Shown here in pieces: positions 10,347 through 17,772 of a stretch of DNA of 61,982 bases. The stretch lies in contig JAHJCO010000058.1 of assembly GCA_018831265.1 (NCBI GenBank), forward strand, positions 1 through 61,982. Direction: 5' to 3'. Each line of letters begins with the position of its first letter. Position 1 is the first letter of the stretch. Both the position numbers and the translations under genes were made by a program. The stretch is from Actinomycetota bacterium (GTDB lineage: Bacteria; Actinomycetota; Geothermincolia; Fen-727; Anoxymicrobiaceae). The notes beneath the pieces were generated by a model, which saw only the letters and a program-made list of their open reading frames with translations, had not been told where the DNA came from and did no database searches.

Positions 10347-10745
10347 TTGGAAGACGGAACTTCGCAGAACCTCATACTGGTGGCCGACGACGACAAGGAC
10401 CTGGTCCTGGCGCTGTCCATCAGGCTGAAGGCCGCCGGCTACAAGGTGATCGGCGCGCACGACGGCGAGGAGGCGTTCAAGTTCGCCGCGGAGAACAAGC
10501 CCGACCTCATCATCCTCGACGTGCGCATGCCCTCGGGGGGCGGGTTCTCGTCCATCGACCGGATGAAGCACTCCCTGACCACCCGCAACATCCCTGTCAT
10601 CTTCCTCACCGCTTTCGACGACGAGGAGATGCGCGACGAGGCCCGCAAGCTCGGGGCGGCCGGCTTCTTCCGCAAGCCGTTCAACGACATGGAGTTCATG
10701 GAGGCCATCGACCGGGTCCTCAAGGGCGGCACCACAGGCGTCTAA
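10347..10745 (+). CDS. Single-domain CheY-like response regulator
   Basis: 132 residues, a complete receiver with nothing after it. Acidic pocket DDD at 14-16, phosphoacceptor D58 (LIILDVRMP), T88 and K110 (FRKPF). TTG start at 10347 with AAGGGGAG about 9 bases upstream. It lies 20 bases behind the kinase gene and is presumably phosphorylated by it. With no output domain it must act by protein contact or pass phosphate to another protein. A 29-nt repeat starts two bases after the stop. Confidence 0.9.
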   Translation: MEDGTSQNLILVADDDKDLVLALSIRLKAAGYKVIGAHDGEEAFKFAAENKPDLIILDVRMPSGGGFSSIDRMKHSLTTRNIPVIFLTAFDDEEMRDEARKLGAAGFFRKPFNDMEFMEAIDRVLKGGTTGV

Positions 10746-10747
10746 CT

Positions 10748-10883
10748 TGAGAATTCACCTCAACCATCTTTTCCCACACCCCAACGAGAACCAAACCTTA
10801 GCCATCTATTCGCGCACTCCCGATGAGAATTAGTGGTTGAGGTGAATTCCCACTTGAGAATAAGTGGTTGAGGTTAATTCTCA
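10748..10883. repeat. Three 29-nt ACCTCA-ACCA elements (forward, reverse, reverse)
   Basis: Copies at 10748-10776 (+), 10824-10852 (-) and 10855-10883 (-). Each is 29 nt: TGRGAATT, one base, ACCTCA, ACCA, four variable bases, then TTCTCA or TTCCCA. The ends form a short inverted repeat. The third copy supplies the TGA stop of the minus-strand transporter gene (complement of 10881-10883). The first and second copies form an inverted pair 105 bp across. Same array order as at 40817-40944. Confidence 0.9.
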
Positions 10884-11780
10884 GTTGATCGCTCCCAGCT
10901 CGCCTGGCTTGGTAGCGGGCGATACCTCCTCCGCCCTGCGGGACAGCACCACCGTTCCAACCAGTATCAGGCAGAACCCGAGGATCCTCAGCGCCGAGAG
11001 CACGACGGAATTGGGGAATGGCTCGTTGAGCGCGATCATCCCTCCCAGGATGGGGACCACCTGGGAGAGCCCGGAGAGCAACGGCACCACCACCACGGCC
11101 ATGCCCCTCTGGAGGGCGGCCTGCATCATGATGAAGCCGGCGATGAACGTCAGTGCCCATGGGATAACGAACACGCTGGAGACCGTGACCGCGATACCCT
11201 TCGCGCCCCACTGGCCGGTCCAGTCCACCAGCAGCAGCCTGCCGAAGATCGCCGCGAGGCCGAAGAAGAGCCCCACCGAGATGCCGAGCCCGGCGGCCTG
11301 CCGCTCGTGCCGCATCACCAGCGGCATGATCACGGCGATCACCGTGACGATCGCGGCGAACACCCACAGCTCCACGGGGTCGTGCTTCACGGTCTCGGGG
11401 ATGCCCTCGGCCAGGCTCACACCGATCAGGGCGACCCCCAGGACGGTCATCCCGATGGCGTAGTAGTCCGAGGTGCGCGGCCTTTCCCCCAGGTTCTTGA
11501 TGGCGAGGTAGGCGAGCAGCACCACCCCGGAGGCCAGTATGGGCTGGACGATGGAAATGGGCGCCATGGCGATGGCCACCGCGTATACCCCGCCGCCCAC
11601 CACGCTGAGGGCGGTCGCGGTCACCCAGGGCCGGTTGGTCACGAACGCCTTGAAGACACTGAAGGAGACCTCGAACTTCACGGCGGGCAGGAGGTCCACC
11701 GCCTTCTTGGTCAGGTACATGGCGTAGTTGAGGCAGATAGCCGCCCCGAGGGTGAGGACTATCGCCAGGAGGGTGGTCAT
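10881..11780 (-). CDS. DMT-superfamily (EamA-like) membrane transporter, second of a pair
   Basis: 299 residues, mostly hydrophobic, with about nine or ten membrane helices and the internal duplication usual in this superfamily (segments around YAVAIAMAPISIVQP and SQVVPILGGMIALNE). It closely resembles the gene before it (both contain AP(I/V)SIV(Q/E)P...LASGVVLLAYLAIKNLGERPR), so they arose by duplication and may form a heterodimer. The ATG overlaps the upstream stop by one base (TGATG), implying translational coupling. The substrate is unknown; DMT proteins export metabolites, drugs or metal ions. The stop codon is provided by a 29-nt repeat. Confidence 0.88.
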   Translation of the reverse strand: MTTLLAIVLTLGAAICLNYAMYLTKKAVDLLPAVKFEVSFSVFKAFVTNRPWVTATALSVVGGGVYAVAIAMAPISIVQPILASGVVLLAYLAIKNLGERPRTSDYYAIGMTVLGVALIGVSLAEGIPETVKHDPVELWVFAAIVTVIAVIMPLVMRHERQAAGLGISVGLFFGLAAIFGRLLLVDWTGQWGAKGIAVTVSSVFVIPWALTFIAGFIMMQAALQRGMAVVVVPLLSGLSQVVPILGGMIALNEPFPNSVVLSALRILGFCLILVGTVVLSRRAEEVSPATKPGELGAIN

Positions 11781-12751
11781 CAGACCCCCTCACCGCCCGA
11801 CTCCGCCGGGGTCTCCTCGACGGCGACGGCGGGGGCCTCCTCGCCTTCGGCCCGCTGGGACAGGATGATGGTCCCCACGATTATCAGCACGAACCCGAAT
11901 ATCCTCAGGGCCGCCAGGAAGTCGTTCTCCGGGAACTTCTCGTTGAGCGCTACCATCCCGATGACGATGGGGATGAACTCCTGGACCCCGTTGTAGACGG
12001 GCGCGACCACGGTCGCCTGCCCCTGCTGCAGGGCGGCCTGCAGGACGATGAACCCCGGCAGGTAGGTGGCCACGCAAAGCACCGCGAACAGGGCGAAGTA
12101 GCCCCAGTGGTCGCCCCACTCCATCATGAGCAGACGGGTGAAGACGGCGGCGCTTCCGAACAGTAGGCCCACCGATATTCCCAGGCCGGCGGCGCGCTTC
12201 GCGCTGCTGCCCCTCATTACCAGGGGGATGATAACGGCGAGGCCCAGGGCGACCCCGGTGAATATCCACATATCGGCGGGGTGGCGCAACTCGTCCTTCG
12301 GGACCCCCTCCAGCAGGCTGAGCGCGATGCAGACCACGCCGAATACGCTCATGCCGATGGCCACGTAGTCGATCCGGCGCGGCCGCTCGCCCAGGTTCTT
12401 GATGGCCAGGTAGGCCAGCAGCACCACCCCCGAGGCGATCAGGGGCTCCACGATGGAGACCGGGGCCATGGCCAGCGCGACCGCGTACAGCGCGAATCCC
12501 GACACGTTTATGAGCTGGGCGAACATCCAGGGGCCGTTGGTGATGAAGGTCTTGACCAGCTCCCAGGAGATCTTCGCCTTGACCGGCGGCAGCTCCACCA
12601 CCGCCTTCTTCTGCAGGTAGATGGCCCAGTTGAGCAGGAGCGCGCCGCCGATCGCGATCGCTATGGCCAGCACGGTGTGCAGCGCGTCGTGCGTGGGAGC
12701 GGGTGCCGCGGCCTGGGCGGCGAAGAACAGACCTGCCTGCAAATCAATCAC
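11780..12751 (-). CDS. DMT-superfamily (EamA-like) membrane transporter, first of a pair
   Basis: 323 residues, about ten membrane helices, paralogue of the next gene. Shared blocks include YAVALAMAPVSIVEPLIASG and KNLGERPRRIDY. The C-terminal cytosolic tail is Glu/Ala-rich (EGEEAPAVAVEETPAE). The start overlaps the end of the DUF362/ferredoxin gene by 8 bases, so the three genes form one operon read from the TATAAT at 13867-13872. Pairing with an iron-sulfur protein is unusual and leaves the substrate open. Confidence 0.88.
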   Translation of the reverse strand: MIDLQAGLFFAAQAAAPAPTHDALHTVLAIAIAIGGALLLNWAIYLQKKAVVELPPVKAKISWELVKTFITNGPWMFAQLINVSGFALYAVALAMAPVSIVEPLIASGVVLLAYLAIKNLGERPRRIDYVAIGMSVFGVVCIALSLLEGVPKDELRHPADMWIFTGVALGLAVIIPLVMRGSSAKRAAGLGISVGLLFGSAAVFTRLLMMEWGDHWGYFALFAVLCVATYLPGFIVLQAALQQGQATVVAPVYNGVQEFIPIVIGMVALNEKFPENDFLAALRIFGFVLIIVGTIILSQRAEGEEAPAVAVEETPAESGGEGV

Positions 12752-13838
12752 CGATCCTTTCCAGCTCGTAGCTGCGCGTCCCCAGCCCGATCTCCTCGGC
12801 GTAGGAGAGCTGCCTGCTCCAGTCTATGCTGTGGAAGGAGGCCCTGAACCTGTCCGTCGCCCCCGGGCCGTCGCCGGGCCCTCCCGCCCCGTTGACCAGG
12901 TCGGCGGCAGCCTGGTCGATGGCAACCGGATCGCTCGAGGCCAGGTAGCCGATGTCGCCGACGAGTGGCGCGGCGGAGTAGTTCCAGCAGTCGCAGGTCG
13001 GGGTGATGTTGATGAGGAATGTGAAGAAGCAGCAGCGGTCGCGCTTGTTGGCGAGCACCGCCGCGGAGATCTCGGCCAGCTTCTCCTGCGCCGCGAGGGG
13101 GTCGCCCTTCCAGAGCACGCCGACCGCCTTCTCGGGGCAGATGGAGATGCACTCCCCGCAACCGATGCAGACGTCGGGGTCCATGACGATCTGGCCGTCC
13201 ACTATGTCGACCGCCTCCGCGGGGCAGTTGTCCAGGCAGTTCTTGCAGACGGTGCACAGATCGTGATTCACACCGGGGCGGACCTGGTCGTGCACCGCCA
13301 GCTTCATCCTGCGCCCGGCCGCTCCCATCCCGAGGTTCTTCAGGGTCCCGGCGAACCCGGTCAGGGCGTGGCCGGTGACGTGGGTGACCACCACCAGGCT
13401 GTTCGCGTCGTGTATGGCCGACACCACATCCACGGAGGTGAGGTTCTTGAAGTTCACCTCGACCGTGCGGACGTCGGAGCCCCGGAGGCCGTCGGCAACC
13501 AGGAACGGGGCTCCCGCGGTCTCGATCGTGAAGCCGTGCTCGGCGGCGACGACCATGTGGTCCCGGGCGTTGTACCGCGCGCTGAAGTAGAGGCACCCGG
13601 AGTCGGTGAGGAACGGCCTGCCGCCGCAACGGGTGACGTCCTCCACGATGGCACTGACGTAGTAGGGGGGCACGAAGGAGGTGCTGCCCCTCTCCCCGAC
13701 GTGGACCTTCACCGCCACCAGGTCCCGCTTCGTTATGCGCGCGGGGAAACCCGCGGCCTCGAAGAGCATGTGCAGCCTGTCCAGGGGGCCCTGCCTGGGG
13801 CGCCCGCCCGCCTCGGCGAAGTAGACCTTTGAAGCCAA
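12744..13838 (-). CDS. DUF362 protein with two 4Fe-4S ferredoxin clusters
   Basis: About 364 residues. The N-terminal DUF362 part begins SKVYFAEAGG and includes KVHVGERGSTSFVPPYYV. Two ferredoxin motifs follow near residues 195-240: CTVCKNCLDNCP and CIGCGECISICP, enough for two 4Fe-4S clusters. The C-terminus continues the DUF362 fold (SSDPVAIDQAAADLVN). I chose the TTG at 13838 because AAGGAG lies about 5 bases upstream; an in-frame GTG at 13856 would place that ribosome site inside the coding region. DUF362 proteins of this type are common in anaerobes and have no settled reaction. First gene of a three-gene operon with two transporters. Confidence 0.9.
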   Translation of the reverse strand: MASKVYFAEAGGRPRQGPLDRLHMLFEAAGFPARITKRDLVAVKVHVGERGSTSFVPPYYVSAIVEDVTRCGGRPFLTDSGCLYFSARYNARDHMVVAAEHGFTIETAGAPFLVADGLRGSDVRTVEVNFKNLTSVDVVSAIHDANSLVVVTHVTGHALTGFAGTLKNLGMGAAGRRMKLAVHDQVRPGVNHDLCTVCKNCLDNCPAEAVDIVDGQIVMDPDVCIGCGECISICPEKAVGVLWKGDPLAAQEKLAEISAAVLANKRDRCCFFTFLINITPTCDCWNYSAAPLVGDIGYLASSDPVAIDQAAADLVNGAGGPGDGPGATDRFRASFHSIDWSRQLSYAEEIGLGTRSYELERIGD

Positions 13839-13866
13839 CGCCGCTCCTTTCCTCACTGATACTGAG

Positions 13867-13872
13867 ATTATA
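13867..13872 (-). promoter_or_regulatory. -10 box TATAAT for the DUF362-transporter operon
   Basis: A perfect TATAAT on the minus strand about 29 bases before the chosen TTG start. No good -35 lies 17 bases upstream (GCATTT). It gives a leader of about 20 nt carrying the AAGGAG site. Confidence 0.5.
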
Positions 13873-13954
13873 TTCGAGTGGAGCCGGGAAAATGCCGCGA
13901 TGTTAGAATATGCGGACAGCTGTACGGCGGTCCGGAAGCCCTAAGCGGAGTGGT

Positions 13955-14060
13955 CGATCAACCCATGGGCGATCCGGGGGGTCAGACGTTTGCAGTGCGG
14001 TTGGAACACGTCCATTTCGACAAGGACATAACGCAATGAAAACGTCTGACGCCCCTCATG
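13955..14060. repeat. GTCAGACGTTT inverted element, copy A
   Basis: About 106 bp bounded by inverted arms: GTCAGACGTTT at 13981-13991 and its complement at 14041-14050. The outer flanks are GATCAACCCATGGGCGATCC on the left and GCCCCTCAT on the right, matching copies B, C and D. It ends just before the ribosome site of the next gene. Confidence 0.88.
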
Positions 14061-14080
14061 GTCTATGAAAGGAGGTAGGG

Positions 14081-14623
14081 ATGTTCTGTTCGCAGTGCGG
14101 CGCCGATATCGCCCCATCCTCTTCCTTCTGCCAGAAGTGTGGAGCGATGGTGGCGGGCGCGGGACAGCAGCCGCCACCCGCAAGCCAGGCGCCGCCACCC
14201 GGAGGTCCGCCGCAGCCGCCTTACATGGTGCCGCCTCCGGCGCCCGGGGGTTACGTCCCGCCCCGCCAGGGATTTCCCACCTGGGTCGTCGTGGTGATCA
14301 TCGCCGCCGTGGTATTCGTCGGCGGCGTCATGATGATAGTGCCGAGGTTGACGACGAACACCGCAGAGAAGAACTCGCAGCGGAGGACCTGCCAGGCGAA
14401 CCTCAGGACCGTCGACGGAGCCATAATGTCCTACGAGGCGTTGTTCGACGATCCGATGCTGCCGGGCAGTCTGAAGGACCTGACCCAGCCGGGCACCAGG
14501 GTGCTCAAGAGCATACCCACCTGCCCGTCGGGGACCAAGCCGTACGAGTGGGTGGAGGGGGATGGGGAAGGCTACGACCCGCCGTACATAAGCTGCCCCA
14601 ACCTGAGCACGCACACGATCTAG
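14081..14623 (+). CDS. Zinc-ribbon, proline-rich, single-pass membrane protein with pilin-like C-terminus
   Basis: 180 residues. The N-terminal zinc ribbon has CSQC(3-6) and CQKC (18-21). A Pro/Gly-rich linker (28-65) leads to one membrane helix (WVVVVIIAAVVFVGGVMMIV, about 68-87). The outer part has CQANLRTVDGAIMSYEALF and LKSIPTCPSG...YISCPN, strongly reminiscent of the conserved region of type II pseudopilins (helix, short sheet, Cys pair). So a cytosolic zinc ribbon is joined to a pseudopilin-like exterior by a long flexible linker. AAAGGAGG sits 8 bases before the ATG. No secretion genes are nearby, so an assembly role is uncertain. Confidence 0.8.
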   Translation: MFCSQCGADIAPSSSFCQKCGAMVAGAGQQPPPASQAPPPGGPPQPPYMVPPPAPGGYVPPRQGFPTWVVVVIIAAVVFVGGVMMIVPRLTTNTAEKNSQRRTCQANLRTVDGAIMSYEALFDDPMLPGSLKDLTQPGTRVLKSIPTCPSGTKPYEWVEGDGEGYDPPYISCPNLSTHTI

Positions 14624-14657
14624 CAAGGGAGAACGAGGCATCCGGAGGTGGTCGCAG

Positions 14658-15545
14658 ATGACTGATTTCTTCGAAGGGATCAACCAGATAGAGATCAAGG
14701 CGGAGGCCGGGGACATCCGCTTCCCGATCTTCTATCGCGACGCGCGTATGTTCACCCTCATCCTCCCGGCGAACCTCATGAAGCTGAGGAGGATGCTGCC
14801 CGACCCGCGGTTCTCCCCGGCCCAGCTGGTGCCCGGCGTGGGGGCGCTCACACTGACCGCGTTCGAGTACTACGACACCGACATCCAGGCGTACAACGAG
14901 TTCTCGATGGGGATAGTCCTGAACTCGCCGTACTTCGCGCCCGTGCCCGGGTACAACCTGCTGCGCCAGTACTTCGCCGACATGTTCGACGTCTTCATCT
15001 ACCACCTGCCGGTGACCACCGAGCTGGCGCTCCGAGGCGGCATCGATTACTACAACTACCCGAAGTTCCTCGCGGGCATCGAGTTCAGCGACACGCCCGA
15101 CCGGGTGACCTGCGACCTGTCCAGGGAGGGCGAGCACCTGATGACGGTAAGCGGCCCCAAGGTACCCGCCTCCGCCAGGGGGGAGATGAAGTTCATCTGC
15201 AACCTGTACCAGTACAGGCAGCCCCAGCAGGCCGAGTTCAAGCTGAACGTGGTGGAGGGGGCGGTCCAGTGGCTGCCATCGGAGGTGGCGTGGTCGTTCA
15301 ACACCGCGAGCGACATCGGTCGTGAGATGGCCGACTGCGTGCTCGGCAACAGGGCCGCGTTGTACCTGTACATGCCGAAGATCCAGTGCATTCTCTACGG
15401 GCCTGAGCACCTGTCGTTCCAGCTGCTTAAACTAGCGATGGAGACGGGGCTGGAGCCGCCGAAACCGGCCGCGAAACCGGCCGCGAAAAAGAAGAAGCCG
15501 GCGAAACCCGCTAAGAAAAGCGCAACATCCAAACGAAGCCGTTGA
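14658..15545 (+). CDS. Acetoacetate decarboxylase-family protein with Lys/Ala/Pro tail
   Basis: 295 residues. The acetoacetate decarboxylase fold spans about 15-255; YNYPKFLAGIEF near residue 133 places a lysine where the family has its Schiff-base Lys, and ALTLTAFEYYDTDIQAYNEFS matches the typical strand pair. The final 30 residues (KPAAKPAAKKKKPAKPAKK) are strongly basic and disordered, not part of the enzyme fold, and recall nucleic-acid- or envelope-binding tails. Whether it decarboxylates acetoacetate is not shown; many relatives are uncharacterised. GGAGG lies 11 bases before the ATG. The stop TGA is contributed by the repeat starting at 15541. Confidence 0.82.
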   Translation: MTDFFEGINQIEIKAEAGDIRFPIFYRDARMFTLILPANLMKLRRMLPDPRFSPAQLVPGVGALTLTAFEYYDTDIQAYNEFSMGIVLNSPYFAPVPGYNLLRQYFADMFDVFIYHLPVTTELALRGGIDYYNYPKFLAGIEFSDTPDRVTCDLSREGEHLMTVSGPKVPASARGEMKFICNLYQYRQPQQAEFKLNVVEGAVQWLPSEVAWSFNTASDIGREMADCVLGNRAALYLYMPKIQCILYGPEHLSFQLLKLAMETGLEPPKPAAKPAAKKKKPAKPAKKSATSKRSR

Positions 15546-15647
15546 TCAACCCTTGGGCGAACCGGGGGGTCGGACGTTTCGCGTTGCGTTGCGGCACGCC
15601 GAACAGCACCAGGCCATAGCGCAATGAAAACATCCGACGCCCCTCAT
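15541..15647. repeat. GTCAGACGTTT inverted element, copy B (G variant)
   Basis: Arms GTCGGACGTTT (15569-15579) and AACATCCGAC (15629-15638). Both arms carry G (C in the complement) where copy A has A (T), so pairing is kept. The left flank GTTGATCAACCC overlaps the stop codon of the upstream gene. Confidence 0.85.
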
Positions 15648-15670
15648 CATTCGAATTGAAAGGAGCTGGA

Positions 15671-16207
15671 TTGAACACCACCTGCGGATGCGGATGCGAT
15701 GCCCCGGAGGCCGGCGTCTGGCCGGAGGCCGACAAGATGCAGATGAGGTTCCTCATCGGCACCGGCATCGGGATGCTGGGCATAGGCGGCTACGCGGTGG
15801 CGAAGGTGAAGCCCCGCTGGCTGCCCCTGTGGCTCGCGGCACTGGTCACCTGGTTCACGGTGTGCAAGTACCTCATCTGCACGCGCTGCGAGAACTACGG
15901 CAAGGCGTGCGACTTCTACTACCTGGGCGTGCCCGCCTCGATGATGTTCGAGCCCCAGCCGGACAGGACGCTTGATACCGCGGGAATAGTCGCGGAGGGC
16001 GGCTCGGTGGCGGTACTGCAGTTCCTGCCCGTGCTGGCGGCGCTTCGCAGGCCTCGTCTTCTGCTGTTGTTCCTGGCCGCGCTCGCGGTGAACCAGGCCG
16101 CGCAGATCTCCATCTGCTGCCGGCGCTGCGTCCGGTACTCCACCGATCCCTGGAAGCGCGACACCTGCCCCTCCTACAAGCTGGCTAGCAGGATATACGG
16201 CGAGTAA
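15671..16207 (+). CDS. Cysteine-rich membrane protein of unknown function
   Basis: 178 residues from a TTG with AGGAG 5 bases upstream. It starts NTTCGCGCDAPEAG, so a Cys cluster (CxCxC) is at the extreme N-terminus. Hydrophobic segments at about 30-48, 54-72 and 118-140 suggest three or four membrane helices. Further Cys groups are CKYLICTRCENYGKAC between the helices and CCRRC...C near the C-terminus. Ten or more cysteines in one small membrane protein point to metal or Fe-S ligation or thiol chemistry. I do not recognise the family. It follows the decarboxylase-like gene, separated by a repeat element. Confidence 0.75.
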   Translation: MNTTCGCGCDAPEAGVWPEADKMQMRFLIGTGIGMLGIGGYAVAKVKPRWLPLWLAALVTWFTVCKYLICTRCENYGKACDFYYLGVPASMMFEPQPDRTLDTAGIVAEGGSVAVLQFLPVLAALRRPRLLLLFLAALAVNQAAQISICCRRCVRYSTDPWKRDTCPSYKLASRIYGE

Positions 16208-16399
16208 GGCCTCCGCGCTGCGCATCGGAAACGAGGTCGTGGGCTTTGCGCGAAGAGTGGTTCGCCGGATCGCAGCCTTGGAGTGAGCGGCCTTACGAGG
16301 CCTTTCCTCCGGTCCTCGAGCTCATGGGCGTGCATCCTCGCCGCATGCTGGGCGTGGGGCGCGGACTACCATAGCAGAGCAGATCGGGCGTCTCGCTAT

Positions 16400-16813
16400 T
16401 CAGGGCTTCTGGAGGAACGACGCTTCGAAACGCCAGAAGTCCGCCGGTCTGACCATCCTGATCCCGGCAAAGGATCTGAGAACCAGCAGGTCATCATCCC
16501 CGGTGACAATGCAATTTGCGTTCGCCGCCTGCGCGCCCGCCAGGATCCAATCGTCATCGGGATCGCGGCAGGCGCCGGAAGCGGGCCGCTCGCATCCAAC
16601 CAGGAGCACGTTCTCACCGAGGAAAGCGACTGCCTCGTCAACGTAGTCGGGGGGAAAGTCGAGTTTTACTCTTAGAACCTGCTCGAATTCGGCCAGGATC
16701 CCTCGAGTGAGAACAACTTCATGCACCTGGAGGCAGTGCCCGAGCACATCCCCAGCATTGCCGCGAGCGATGATCGCCGACACAAGCACGTTAGTGTCGA
16801 TCAGGACGATCAA
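16400..16813 (-). CDS. PIN-domain toxin (VapC-like ribonuclease)
   Basis: 137 residues, full-length PIN domain of the PIN_3 type. Acidic Mg-binding residues visible: D6 (VLIDTNVLVSA), E42 (ILAEFEQVL), D84 and D86-D88 in CRDPDDDWILA, and D105-D107 in TGDDDLL. PIN toxins cleave RNA, often tRNA or rRNA. The ATG overlaps the antitoxin end by 4 bases, giving the usual antitoxin-toxin order and coupling. Confidence 0.9.
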   Translation of the reverse strand: MIVLIDTNVLVSAIIARGNAGDVLGHCLQVHEVVLTRGILAEFEQVLRVKLDFPPDYVDEAVAFLGENVLLVGCERPASGACRDPDDDWILAGAQAANANCIVTGDDDLLVLRSFAGIRMVRPADFWRFEASFLQKP

Positions 16814-17028
16814 GAGACTTCCTTGAACACGTCCTCATCCGTGTAGATACCCCTGGCCTCGGCAAGGGGGATCATGCGCTCTCTTATACGTTGCAGGTCC
16901 TGTTGCGTGAAGTATTTCTGTAGCGCGTCTCTGACAACGTCGCTGCGGCTCGACCGGCCACGAACAACCGCTTGATCCAGCTTCTCTTTCAGCCAGGGCG
17001 GCAGGCTCACCGACACAGATTCCCTCAA
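16810..17028 (-). CDS. Ribbon-helix-helix antitoxin
   Basis: 72 residues. RESVSVSLPPWLKEKLDQAV is a typical RHH strand-helix start, followed by GRSSRSDVVRDALQKYF as the second helix. The C-terminal part (RIRERMIPLAEARGIYTDEDVF) would bind the PIN toxin. I chose the TTG at 17028 because GGGAGG lies 4 bases upstream and the RHH strand then begins at residue 2; the frame is open further upstream (an ATG at 17082) but the extra residues do not fit the fold. Probably autoregulated through the repeats at 17055-17073. Confidence 0.87.
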   Translation of the reverse strand: MRESVSVSLPPWLKEKLDQAVVRGRSSRSDVVRDALQKYFTQQDLQRIRERMIPLAEARGIYTDEDVFKEVS

Positions 17029-17052
17029 AGCACCCTCCCTGTTCCTGAAAGG

Positions 17053-17073
17053 ATTGTACCACAATGTAGCACA
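17053..17073 (-). promoter_or_regulatory. Candidate antitoxin operator: two 9-mers overlapping a TACAAT -10
   Basis: On the minus strand TGTGCTACA and TGTGGTACA lie in tandem with a 10-bp period (17065-17073 and 17055-17063). TACAAT (17053-17058) overlaps the second and would be the -10. Direct half-sites one helical turn apart suit an RHH dimer pair and would block the promoter. Inference from spacing. Confidence 0.5.
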
Positions 17074-17155
17074 GTAAATCAAGCAATACCCGAGAACCGT
17101 TCGTAAGAAGACTCAGCAGGCGAGGTGGTTTTGGGACGCAAACCTCCGACACCGT

Positions 17156-17527
17156 TCAGGGGCTGAGCGAATCCAGGTAGCTGACCAGGCGGTTCAGCGT
17201 CTCGTCGCTGATGACGTGCTCGATCTCGCAGGCGTCGCGGTCGGCGACGTCCTCGTCCACGTCCAGCACGTTTATGAAGAAGCTCTTGATCGTCTCGTGC
17301 TTGCGGTCCAGCCCCTTGGCGACTCGGCGCCCCTTGGGGGTGAGGGCGATGTGGCTGTACTTGTCGTGGGTCACGAACCCGTTGTCCACCAGGCGGTCCA
17401 CCATCTCCGATACGCTGGGGTTGGATACGCTCAGGGCGGCGGCGATCTCCTTGACCCGGACCTCACGGCCCTCGGCGGTGATGCCGTATATGACCTCCAG
17501 GTATCTTTCGAAAGCCCCGGCCGGCAT
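17156..17527 (-). CDS. DtxR/MntR-family metal-dependent repressor
   Basis: 123 residues: winged-helix domain (RYLEVIYGITAEG...VSNPSVSEMVDRLVDNGFVTHDKYSHIALTPKGRRVA) and dimerisation/metal domain with DRDACEIEHVISDETLNRL, where C, E and H match metal ligands of the family. It lacks the SH3-like third domain, so resembles MntR more than full DtxR. Last gene of the feo operon, overlapping the FeoC-like gene by one base; it probably senses Fe(II) and binds the IdeR-type boxes at 20497-20529. Confidence 0.9.
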   Translation of the reverse strand: MPAGAFERYLEVIYGITAEGREVRVKEIAAALSVSNPSVSEMVDRLVDNGFVTHDKYSHIALTPKGRRVAKGLDRKHETIKSFFINVLDVDEDVADRDACEIEHVISDETLNRLVSYLDSLSP

Positions 17528-17766
17528 TATTCCTTCTCCTTTTTCGACGCGCGCGGGCAGCCGCTGCCGTACACGCAGGCGACGCAGGCCATGTCCCCGC
17601 TACCGTCACACTCGTCAGGCCTGAAGACCGACAGCCTGCCCTTGCGCTCCAGGTAGTCGAGCATCCCGGAGAGCGCGCTCTCCTCTATATCGAGCCTGCG
17701 GGCGAGCTCCCCTACGGTAAGCGGGCCCGGATTGTTCTTCACTTCTTCGACGATGCGCTCCAGCAT
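17527..17766 (-). CDS. feoC: FeoC-like small winged-helix protein with Cys cluster
   Basis: 79 residues. The winged-helix part (LTVGELARRLDIEESALSGMLDYLERKGRLSVF) is followed by CDGSGDMACVACVYGSGC, four cysteines that could hold an Fe-S cluster, then a basic tail. This matches the FeoC layout, where the protein regulates FeoB stability or iron-dependent expression. It sits 6 bases after feoB and overlaps the repressor gene by one base. Confidence 0.85.
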   Translation of the reverse strand: MLERIVEEVKNNPGPLTVGELARRLDIEESALSGMLDYLERKGRLSVFRPDECDGSGDMACVACVYGSGCPRASKKEKE

Positions 17767-17772
17767 CCCGCC

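Noticed and set aside
10748..10883. Possible small CRISPR array
   Set aside because: Repeats are 29 nt but occur in both orientations, with unequal spacing (47 and 2 nt), and no cas genes are near.
11307..11996. Plus-strand frames across the two DMT transporter genes
   Set aside because: Antisense shadows: His/Gly/Arg-rich with no start signals, while the minus strand gives two paralogous multi-helix membrane proteins.
16208..16399. Short open frames between the Cys-rich membrane protein and the PIN toxin gene
   Set aside because: None has a ribosome site, and codon use does not match neighbours; the region appears non-coding.
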